From NCBI GenBank assembly GCA_037833965.1, contig AP031352.1, positions 6,614,501-6,678,500 of the forward strand: a stretch of 64,000 nucleotides of DNA, read 5' to 3'. Shown here one piece after another: positions 14,040 through 24,200 of this stretch (the first letter of the stretch is position 1; every line of letters begins with the position of its first letter). A program made the position numbers and the translations under genes. The notes under the pieces were generated by a model. It saw nothing but the letters and a program-made list of their open reading frames with translations, did not search any database and had not been told where the DNA came from. Source of the DNA: Marchantia polymorpha subsp. ruderalis (lineage: Eukaryota; Streptophyta; Marchantiopsida; Marchantiales; Marchantiaceae).

Positions 14040-14175
14040 GAAAAGGATAAAGCCATTTTACACAAACATAGGTTATTGTCCGGGATGAAGCAATGAAAGT
14101 TCAAATTTTGTGAGCATTGTGTATTTGGAAAACATGCAAGAGCTGCAAGAGGCCACTAACCACATTCATAAGGTG
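14040..14175 (+). pseudogene. copia GAG-pre-integrase zinc-finger relic
   Basis: The frame reads FCEHCVFGKHAR, the CxxC end of the HHCC zinc finger that precedes copia integrases. Stops surround it. It lies upstream of the inverted LTR piece. Confidence 0.65.
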
Positions 14176-14212
14176 AAACAACCAATCAACAATTGTATGA
14201 TGAGATGTATCA

Positions 14213-14371
14213 TGGCTCTGATACTAATTGTAGTATCTCAACTTTGTTCTTTAGACAAACTCATACATACAATACTTAACGAGAATCACACACTTATTTA
14301 CGTGGTTCACCTACACATGAGGCTACGTACACGGCCGAGATAAAAAGCTACATCGAAGCGAGAATGTAATT
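14213..14371 (-). repeat. Inverted LTR fragment with tRNA-Met-type primer binding site
   Basis: The reverse complement of 14229-14371 matches the second half of the right LTR (17567-17709) over its length, ending in the same TACA. Next to that end, 14213-14228 read in reverse give TTAGTATCAGAGCCA, close to the initiator-methionine primer site (TGGTATCAGAGC) common in plant copia elements. It is therefore an LTR edge plus primer site in minus orientation, inside a plus-strand element. Confidence 0.75.
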
Positions 14372-14469
14372 AGGTCTTTGGATGACTACTAGAGATTTGT
14401 GTGAATTTACTTCATGCAACAAAAGTCTTAGGATTTTGAAATTTTGAAAAACTAAAAATTTCTAATTGA

Positions 14470-14771
14470 AATCCAGATTAGAAAGAAGGTAAAATACTTG
14501 CGCACTTATAACGGCGGGACTACGACATAACAGAGTTTCGATTGTATTGCAAGAGAGAGGGTATCATTCGCTATCTCATCACATCGTATAGTCCAAAGCA
14601 AAATGATGTGTCTCATAGTTCAACCGCACATTACTTGAGCGCTCTTAAAGTATGTTGAATCTTGTTAATTACCTCATATGTTTTGGACTGAAGTTGTGAA
14701 TACAACATCTTACTTGGTAAAAATATCTCCTAATAGCTCTATCAAGTTCAAGACACCGTTTGAATAGTGAT
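14470..14771 (+). pseudogene. copia integrase core relic
   Basis: Across shifted frames I read an integrase-like track: a Lys-rich stretch, LRTYNGG (compare LRTDNGGEF), YSPKQNDVS (compare SPQQNGV) and the S-SIKFKTPFE segment (compare TPYE). Stops and substitutions replace catalytic residues. It breaks off where the foreign insertion starts. Confidence 0.65.
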
Positions 14772-15530
14772 ATTGTAAGACCAGTTGTTCTATATGTATC
14801 TAGTATTAGAAATAGCCAAAGAGTGGAGTATGATTAGCCTAGACATAGATAAGTCTAGCTAGTTATAACTAAGTTTAGCTATAATGTCTATACTTGGCAA
14901 AATAATTAGAGTATTTCTAGAAGATTGTAGTGAGCATTTCTATTTTGTCTTTTACAAAAAACTATATTCCAAGACAATGGACTTTTGATTACAAGATTTG
15001 ATTTGATTTGTTTGACGTAGTGTATGGAAGATCATTGGTTACACTAAAATCTATTTTGACTTAGAGTCAAGGTAAACTTCTAAAAGTTTGAAAGCCTTCA
15101 ATGGCATGTCGCCACTTCAACCTCAAAATTGAAAAGCTTCTAGAAGGTTTAGGTAAGTCAATGGCATGTTGTCATGTACGGAGCGTTCATCAAACCTACC
15201 AAGGTTCATCTTAGTGAAAGTAAGATGGAAGATAATTATCACATGTCATTATGATAATTTCTCAAGTAATATAAGTAGAGAAGAGACTCTCAAGCAAGTT
15301 TTGATAGTTTTTTGTGTAGAGATTTGTTTCATCAAAGAATGAGTGATGTTTTCAGTATCTTGAAGTGTTGATGTGTGTGATGAGTGCAGAGGTTGTGTAA
15401 GAGGGTGTTTGAGACATGAGCATGAGAATGAATCTTAGACCTCTAGTTACATGATGAACTACTTCAAAGCCATCTGAGGTAAACTTGAGTGAGATTCAGT
15501 ATGGAGGTTGTAATACAAGCGGTTAGGTGA
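14772..15530. mobile_element. Unidentified insertion inside the copia pol relic
   Basis: The pol similarity stops after the TPFE segment near 14770 and resumes near 15531 with VFACDAYV, which normally follows within a few residues. About 750 bp without pol similarity separate them. The insert is AT-rich and has no long frame. It may be a solo LTR or another non-coding element, but its exact ends and target duplication cannot be set by eye. Confidence 0.5.
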
Positions 15531-16140
15531 TTACTCTATGTTGGAAGTTTTTGCTTGTGATGCTTATGTCTTACTCTGAAGTATAATAGGACTAAGTTTG
15601 ATCCAAAAGCCAAAAAACGTGTTTTTTTTGTTATCAAAGAGGAGTAAATGGATATAGATTGTGGAAAGTTAATGCTTGCAAACTCATTGTCTATAGGGAT
15701 GTTTCATTCAATGAATCTATATCATTGAATGAGGAGGAGAAAGTGTAGACTTTTGTTACTAACAAAAGCAAGACTCTTGTCCCTGACATCATTGAGGAGG
15801 AGATTGATATTGACACCACATATGATGGGCTGCAAGGAGAGTTTCCACCTATTGTGGATAAGAGTAGCTGATTGCGAGTGAATCAACACCAGATCCAGAA
15901 CCAGCACCAGCACCAACACAAATTGATCAAGCAGGATCTGCATCAATGCGACAGTTACGCAGTGCAGCTAAACGTCGAGCTCCAGCTATGCATGACAATT
16001 GGTTTGTTTCTTTAGTTATTGATGATATTGAAGTTGATGTTGATGATTCAAGTGACGCCTTGATCACGGAAGATGGGGATTCATCTTCTTTTTTTGAAGT
16101 TCTATTTTCTCGTGAGAAGCAAGAATGAAGTGCAGCAATG
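15531..16140 (+). pseudogene. copia pol linker relic between integrase and reverse transcriptase
   Basis: The frame reads VFACDAYV, then a Lys-rich segment matching the copia GYxxGxKGYRLW region, then RDVSFNESI, as after integrase in other copia proteins. An acidic linker open at 15946-16128 follows. Stops interrupt each part. Confidence 0.65.
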
Positions 16141-16149
16141 TAGAAGTAA

Positions 16150-16930
16150 ATGAAATCACTTCTTGCCAACAACACTTGAAAATTTATTGAGTTTCCCCAA
16201 GGTAAAAGAGTGATATACTGTAAATGGATTTACAGGAAGAAGTATGGATCCGTGGATATAGATGAAAAAATCTTCAAGACTAGATTGATAGTCAAGGAAT
16301 TCACACAATGCAAAGGAGTGGATTACAATGAAGTTTTTGCACCAGTAGCAAAGTATTCTACAATACGTTTGCTATGTGCCATTATGATTCTACATGATCT
16401 AGTTTTTAATTAGGTGGACGTTGTCACAACTTTTTCTTATGAACTATTTGATGAAGTGATATTCATGCGACAACTTCAAGGTTTTCTCAAAAGGTATGAT
16501 TTGCAAGTTGCTTAAATTATTATATGCTTTAAAGCAAAGATTCAAATAGTGGAAAAAACGTTTCAATGACTTCATGCACTCACAAGAATTCTGATAGAGT
16601 GTATATGATTCTCATGTTTACTTGAAGAAGGTTTTAGATGCGACATTTGGTCTTATCATTGTTGTATTTTATGTTGATGATATAATTATTGCAGCTTCCT
16701 AGAGATCCAATGTTGATAAGTTGAAGTCTCAGTTGAGCTCAACCTTGAGCATGAAGAATCTATGTCAAGTCAAGAAGATTCTTGGTATGGAAATATTTTG
16801 GAAATTAGAAAGCTGGAAAGTTTTTGTTATCTCAACAAAAGTATGCAGAGAAGGTGCTTGCCAACTTTAACATGACATAAGCTAAACCTGTGAATACTCC
16901 ATTAGCGGCTCATTCTTTACTTTGAGCAGC
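16150..16930 (+). pseudogene. copia reverse transcriptase relic
   Basis: The open stretch 16210-16413 reads CKWIYRKKYG, TRLIVKEFTQCKGVDYNE and FAPVAKYSTIR, the hallmark start of copia reverse transcriptase. After frameshifts and stops, the catalytic box appears as VVFYVDDIIIA near 16655-16690. A later segment keeps SSTLSMKNL and KKILGMEI, matching the connection region. Confidence 0.85.
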
Positions 16931-16984
16931 GCAATGTCATATAGATGCAGTTGAAAAAGGATAATGTCTTCTATTTTCTATGAG

Positions 16985-17405
16985 AATGTAGTGAATAGTC
17001 TTGTGTATCTGATGTTGTGCACACGACCAGATATAACATTGTTTTTGGTTTTGTGAATAGATACATATCAAATCAAGGCAAAGTGCATTGGGAAGTAGTG
17101 AAGTGGATACTTAGATATCTTAAAGGTTCTACACGACATGGTTTATTGTTTGATGTCAAAGCAATGAATGTCAAGTCACTTCTGAAATATGTGAATGTTG
17201 ATCATGGGGAAGACTTGGACAAGAGAAAATCCACGACTTGGACATGTTTTCACTCTTACATGTGGCTACATTAGTTGGAGATCTACTCTTCAAAAGTGCA
17301 ACCCTTTGTCTTCCACGGAAGCTGAATACGTTGAAGTATAAGAGGCAATGTCGGAAGCAATTTGGTTGAACAAGGTTATCACTGAGATGGGATTGCCTCA
17401 GCTGG
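16985..17405 (+). pseudogene. copia RNase H relic
   Basis: The frame from 17017 reads TRYNIVFGFVNRYIS, HWEVVKWILRYLKGS and RHGLLFD, typical of copia RNase H. After a frameshift it continues with CGYISWRSTLQKC, LSSTEAEYVE and EAMSEAIWLNK. The shift and stops make it a pseudogene. Confidence 0.85.
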
Positions 17406-17413
17406 ATATGAAA

Positions 17414-17709
17414 TGTCTTGTTAACTATAATTAGTCTAATTCTAGTTAGGCTTGGACACTAGTTAGAGTCCGAGATACTTAATCCGAGGACAAGCACGTT
17501 TTTGCTTCAATCTCACATGTACACCGTAGAGAAGAGATAATAGAGAGCTTAACTATGAAGGCCTGATGTATATTCTCGCTTTAGTGAAGTTTTTTATCTC
17601 AGCCGTGGACGTAGCCTCATGTGGAGGTGAACCACATATATTGATGTGTGATTTTTGTGGAGTATTGTATGTATGAGCTTGTCTAGAAATCAGAACTAAG
17701 ATCCTACAA
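17414..17709 (+). repeat. Right LTR of the copia element (296 bp)
   Basis: It starts TGTCTTGTTAAC and ends ATCCTACA, with the TG...CA ends expected of an LTR. The first half matches 13733-13869 directly and the second half matches 14229-14371 inverted. Confidence 0.75.
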
Positions 17710-20430
17710 ACGTGTTAGTTTATGACAACATGTCAACAATCCGTGTGATTTGTAAACACACTCATTCAAAAAAAAAATTTATAGTTTTATCTTGATTAAT
17801 CTTTACTTGAATTCTAACTAATTGAAGATGGTTACAAATTGTGAAAAACTATAATTATCATATCATCAATTGAATTGGAGTGAAAAAGATGATGGGAATG
17901 AAATCTTATCTTTTTGTAATTGTTTGTTGATTTTATTTATAGATTTATATTACATTTTTGACTGATTTTTTCTCTTGATAGATAGATAGATACAACATGT
18001 CATTGTCAATTAACATGTTAACTTTCTAATTTCAAAGCACATGGATACTTGATAATTATTAATATTATTATTATCGAAAGTAGATGTCATTGTCAATTAA
18101 CATATTAATGTTCAAACTATAAAGCACATGAATACTTAATGTTACAATTATAAATTATAGTTTATTATAAATTATCAATTATAACGTATCTATAATAAAT
18201 TGATTTATATTAATTATCATTTTAAATAATTAGAGATGATTACATATTATAAGTATATATTAGTATATTATTTTCTTTTTATTTCTTGGTTACCTTTTAT
18301 TTTTGTGTTAAGTAACAAAAAAGTCATCAGCACACAATTGATTAAAGTTAATAATGATAAATTTTTGTCACGTTTTTTAAAGTAATTTTAGAATTATGAC
18401 TGTTATAAAAAAATTTAATTTATGAAAAATATCAAATGTATTTATGTTAATTTTAAATTTTTTAAATCATTTTATGAAGTAAATTAAACTTTTACATAAT
18501 AAAATATATAATCCAATAACTTCATTGAATCATAAATATTCAAAATAAAATATGAAATGATGTGCTTATTCCACTAAAAGATGGATGTAATATTCAAATT
18601 TTTATTAGATTTTGAATTATTAAAAGATGTTGATGTATCAGGAAAAATTGCACCAAGGTTTAAAAATATAAAAATAGTATTGCAAAATATATGTTAGTGA
18701 GCTATTTACAAAATTCAACATGACACATTATAATTTGAACATTTTTTTTATCCAATAGATGTTTCATGAAAACTTTTGATGTTCAAGATAATTCACAATT
18801 TTTTTTAAATGCTTTGTTTTGATGATTTGCATTTTCAAAGTGTTTATATTATTATAAAAACATATAAATTCATGTTAAATCTCCAAAACATATATTGATA
18901 AGTTTTAGATTTAATTTAAAACAATATTCAAATGTATTTCAAGTTTCAATCATGAACAATTGATATGATGAAAAAATTTCCTGACAAAATTTATGTTTAC
19001 TAATTGAATATAGATGATTATATTGAATCTTTATAAAACAAAAGTGTATAATTATGTTGAGTTAGTGTTTGAGTACGTAGAAAATAAAAAAGTACATTAA
19101 AATTTACTTTGTTGAAAAAATTATTATAGACATAAATTACATTAATGACATTGTGAATCTATCTTACGATTGTTAAACTTTTTAACATATTTAATAAATA
19201 AAATATTTACATTGAATTTAATAGTTTTAAATATATTTTTGTAATAATATACATTAAGAAGTCAAGACTTCCAATAAACTTAATTTTGCAAGTGTGTTTT
19301 TAAAATAATTTTTTCTAATAAAATGAAACATTGTGACACATTGCAAGTTTTGCAAAAAGTTTTCAAAAAAAAAAGATAGAACTTTTTAAAAATTTATTTA
19401 TGAAATGAATATTATTTTTTCTACAATTTATTATTTAGATTTTTATATTATTGATTAACTTATAATTTCAATTTGTTTCAGAAATCTTCTTATGAATAAA
19501 CATATATATATAGGAGGAATTAAGATACTAAAGACGGACATCAAGATGATCATTTTAAAATCATTTTTCAATTTTGAATTTATTTCATGTAATTTGATCA
19601 TTATTAGTTAAATTATTTAGCTAATGCTATATAAAAAGATTCATACAAGCATTAGCTAAATATTTGCCTTCATGTTTAGCATAAAAAAACCATTAGCATT
19701 TATATTTTTGAAGATAATACTTAAACTGAACTATTTAGCTCAATATGCATCATTTGAATCCTAAAGCACAAATTTTATTCAATTAAATGAAAAATGGGAG
19801 TAAACTTCTCTACGTAGTAAAGCATAATATATCTATGACATAAAGCATTAACCTCTCTATTCACCATTAAGATTGAAATTTTAATGTACTCCTACATTTA
19901 ACATCATAGTACTTGCCAATATTTATTTATTTTGAATGATTCTTTGATTGGAATATTGAGATAACATATTGAAGAAAGTTTTGGAAAATGGATTGTTGCG
20001 TCATGAAATGTGGAAAAAGGGTGATATCGTAAAATTTTCTGTGAACATTTTGAGTGTCGTTGGAGTTTTCTTTGTTGTCTCTTGATTTGAAAGATGCTTT
20101 GTTTCAAGTTTTTTAAGTCCATGATTGGAATTTTTTTTTTGGAAACTTTACTTGTTTGAATATGATCCCTCAATGATTCGTATATTCGTTACCGTAGTAT
20201 ATACCAGATTTACGACGTATTTGATTTCAGCTTTTAATTTAGCCAAAGAGCCAAAGATGGGAAAAATCCAAACTTATTTTTAGTAAGACAAAAAGTTGAA
20301 AGTAAGACTAATAATGAATGCCTGTGACAAGAAATCGTAATCACGTCAGTAATCATAAGTTACTCTAAGACCAAAAAATGCACAAGTGTGTTCACTAGCA
20401 CTCATAGCTAGGGCTGAAGAGAAAAAAGTC
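17710..20430. other. AT-rich spacer with short repeats
   Basis: No gene seen. Two diverged direct copies of about 60 bp start near 17997 and 18083, sharing TGTCATTGTCAATTAACAT and AAAGCACATG. A 15-bp inverted repeat sits at 19614-19662. Otherwise it is AT-rich with many homopolymer runs. Confidence 0.55.
19614..19662. repeat. 15-bp perfect inverted repeat (hairpin)
   Basis: The arm TATTTAGCTAATGCT at 19614-19628 is the exact reverse complement of 19648-19662, with a 19-base loop. It could be the core of a small foldback element. Confidence 0.6.
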
Positions 20431-21218
20431 GTGATTGCATCCTCCCGTTGGATACAAAAATCCTTCGGCTTCTGGATCCGCATTAGGGAGAGAGGGTGAA
20501 AAAGCAATGTTCAGTTTTCAAGTAGATACTGATGAAGTTTTGGGAAATTATGAAAGGAAATGGAGGGAAGAAGTCATCCACAGGGCCGGACAGAAGGGGA
20601 AAGAAAGTACAGCAGCGTCGGTAACTGATAACAGAGGAGGTAACTGCCGTACAAGGGAAGAAGCTCAGGCGTTGGCACAGACGTGGACAATTGGTGCCAC
20701 TTGTCAGCCCCGAGGCCCTGGCTCCCGTTCCTCTCTTCCGCTCCGCCTTCGTCCCCTTGACCGCCCGTCGCCCAACGATTGTCTCAACGATCCCCGACTC
20801 TGACTTTTCGCTTCATTCGCCCCAGATCTCATTCCGTCCACATCCCAATCTTCTCCCATCAGAACTCAAGCCCGAAGTGGCGGTGGGTCGTGTAGATCGA
20901 GCCGGACGGTTCCTCTGCTTGGCGTTCGGAGTGTGTTGATTTCGTGGTACGGGGGATTGTTTCATGGCGGTTGGGAGTGGATTGTGCCTACATTTTGGCG
21001 TCGTAATTGTTCCTGCTGCTTGTGAAGATTGGGCGCTCGATGGTGCTTTTGCTCTGAGAAAGTTAGGTTTGTTTGCTCGCGGCGAAATTCCTCAGTTTCA
21101 TGATACTGAGGCAACGAGAGTGCCATGTTATTGAGGATTTCCACCGCGCGCAAGCTGTAAGAGGAGCTAGGGTACCCACGATGCTGGTCTTTGAGGAGTA
21201 TGGTTGGGTGAAAGATTC
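20431..21218 (+). promoter_or_regulatory. Promoter and 5' leader of the MAP kinase gene
   Basis: Composition changes here from AT-rich spacer to GC-rich, pyrimidine-rich DNA (about 20640-20900), the usual sign of a plant promoter and leader. A plus-strand open frame at 20435-20803 has low-complexity, non-domain content and is probably not protein. The first ATG in the kinase frame is at 21219. The frame is open for five codons further upstream but has no ATG there. Confidence 0.4.
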
Positions 21219-24200
21219 ATGGAGGGTGGCCCAAAGAAAAGCGGGAAAGGGAAACAAAACGCAGGTTCTTCAGGTGGTAGTACGGGATCAAAATTGAGCA
21301 ATAGCAGTGTGTATCACGAAGACGAGCCCATAGATATGACGGAGGAAATCGACAAACACGTCTTACGGAAATACCATGTTTGCCAGAAGCTTGGAAAAGG
21401 GGTAAACTTGGAAACTGTCAGCATATGTAGAGTCAACTTCGTGTCCTTGTTCGAACATGAAACTTAGTTTTCAAAAAGGAACTGAAGTGAAGCAACTTTA
21501 GTGTGCTTGATAGCAGAATTGTAATTACCTTGTGGACTGAATGGTTCTGGCGTGCCGGAGTGGAGACAATGTTTGAGTTGCAGAACTGAGAGTTGTACCA
21601 GCTGCGGTGGAACTATATCAGAAAGAAAAATGTGTTCAATATCAACTCAGTTGCATTGTTTTAGTTCCATATAGTTTGGTCATGAATTGGAATCCTTTTG
21701 AGCTTCCTACTTTGTTCCACAAAGTTGGTCAGAATCCTGTATGCTAGCGCTCTGGTTGAGTGGGAGGATCCACTAATCTGCATCTAGGAGTGGAATGAGG
21801 AAACTGTGCACAGGTCTTATAATCCAGTTAGTTATGGCGATGTAAAGGAAACCAGAAAATTGTAGTAGATGTAGTGTGCGACTCATTGTTGGGGTACACC
21901 AGCGAGCCTGGTATACAGTCTAGTGGTTTCCTGAGATTCAGTTTCTGCTTTTCTAGTTCATAGTCATGGCAAGTTGCTGGTAAGGTACAGATGTTGAGCC
22001 AGTGATGCATCCTTTGCAGGCCTGAAGAGTGAGTTGTCATTCGTTTTCATATCTTTCTGGTTATGGATGATCAGTTTGCGGACCTGCAAGACCGATTCTC
22101 AGAGTCAGGTTCTGACTTTGTGTGCCATGTGCCCTTACGTAATCTTTTGACGACGCCCTCAGGCTTATGGAATCGTGTGGAAGGCTATTGATAGAAGGAC
22201 GAATGAGGTTGTGGCGTTGAAGAAAATTTTCGATGCTTTTCAAAATTCAACTGATGCACAGGCCGGTTCCATGTTCTCTGTCGACTCATGATGCATTCTC
22301 ACCTGTCTGTCTGAAACTTTTCTTGTACTATTTTCATGCGGATTCCATCAATGAACTTTGGAAAGCCATTCTCAGTCAGAAGGCTGTTGTGTATGAATGT
22401 GCACATTTAGTACATCAGCTGACTTAGTTGACTTCTCGACTTGATGTCACTTTTGGACTAGGATGGCATTGATGAGTTTAAATAAAAATATTAAAACAAA
22501 GCTTCATGACAGTTTTGAAATGAGGCAGCTGATCTGTATTTTTGTTACGGAAGAGATGAAGTCTTGATCTTAAAACCGCATAGTGATCGTCATTGTGCAA
22601 AGTTTATTGTTCTATGAACTAAACGTCGACAGTTTGTATATCAATTTTACCAGAGAACATTTCGGGAGGTCATGTTTCTACAGGAAATGAACGACCATGA
22701 CAATATAATCAAGTAGGTCAATATTCACTACTGAGTAACCCGTTGATGCAAGTAGATCAACTTGTAGGTCGTTTTGATGCCGTTCAAGAAGGGGCGTCGG
22801 TGCTTTTATGGATCACAATGATCTATTATTGAAAAGAGTCTTCAAAATACAGGAGTGCTGACATCGACTTTTCCTTTTCTCCAGATTGCTCAATGTACTG
22901 AAAGCTGAAAATGATCGTGACTTGTATCTTGTTTTTGAATACATGGGTACTCTCATTTCATCTAAATAGAAACATGAATAACCCACTTCTCGATGCTTGT
23001 TCCTGCTTACCTCCATTGTTTAAACTGCATTGTTTTCTTCTCCTTCTTCCGATCTTTTGTCAGTGAAGGAGTAGGCACCTGTCAGTTAACAACATACTTT
23101 TCGGGCGCGTCTACTCGTCAAAAGCAGGAAAGTCATCAGTCAAGATACTTAGTTCGTACAATGTAGAAACCTGGAGAAGGAGGGTAACGTGTTCAGCATT
23201 CTCGAATGTCTGGCCACAGAAACCGATCTGCATGCAGTCATACGGGCGAACATTCTGGAGGATGTTCATAAACAGGTAAAGACACAATCTATCATAGATG
23301 TAAACCGTAATCAAGATATGATTATAAGTTTGTAGTGACTATTTCTGGCACGTGACGAACGAGCTCAATGCAGCTAATGTTTTGGAACAAGAAGTGTTTT
23401 CAATCTATTTGTCCATAAGCCTTCATTCCGTCACTCCTTTGTCAGAGAAACATTGAAGATTAGGCTTTCATAGATCACCGTCATGATTTCAGTGGTCATG
23501 TACTGGTAATGTAATGTCAGCTGTAGTTATCACAAAGATGTCTATGGTACGTCTACTTGCAGTTCATCATGTATCAATTACTCAAGGGTTTGAAGTACAT
23601 GCATTCTGCAGAGTTGCTACATCGGGATATAAAGGTATCATTCACAATTCTATTTCTCTTGAGTTGTCGCATTAAAGGTCCTGTCCATCGGTAAGTTATG
23701 TTGCCAATTGAACATATTTTTGCAAAATATACTTGCTTCAGATTGACGGGCTTTCCGCAACTCGCACACTGTAGCAAGGTGGACGGGGCTCCTTTTCTCT
23801 ATTCGATCGATGCAGCTCTTTTCTGACATGAGAGCAGTAGTCTTATTTTACTTCGCCCTGCACTCGGAATACAAGCTGTTATCGGAATTTACTAGCGTTG
23901 AACCAAGACCTAAAGCAGCCACACATTTTATACTGGGGCTTCAGGTGGATGAGCTAGTATCTTCAGGTGGATGAGCTAGTATTTAGTATAATATCTTGGT
24001 TGATACCTGGGAACACCGAACTGGTCTCATTTATGGGGTAAATCTCATTATAAGAGAGACCCTCTTGCTTCTCAAGTGATTCTCTCTAGTTTCTATCACG
24101 AGTCTTCTCCAAGTACCGAATCTTTAATATTAGCACCGCTGCCCCAGGTCTTTACAGTCTTCAGGATGTGACACACACGAATGAGTACAGTCTCAGAAGT

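Larger units (their letters stand above)
13733..17709 (+). mobile_element. Decayed Ty1/copia LTR retrotransposon
   Basis: Related LTR sequence lies at both ends in the same direction: a truncated left copy at 13733-13869 and a full right copy at 17414-17709 (TG...CA ends). Between them, in copia order, are relics of the GAG-pre-integrase finger, integrase, reverse transcriptase with FYVDD, and RNase H. All frames carry stops and shifts. The internal region is interrupted by an inverted LTR piece and by an insertion of about 750 bp. Flanking 5-bp duplications are not clear (AACCG left, AACGT right), as expected of an old element. It cannot make active protein. Confidence 0.85.

Noticed and set aside
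17997..18140. Possible satellite in the AT-rich spacer
   Set aside because: Only two diverged copies of about 60 bp are seen, not enough to define an array.
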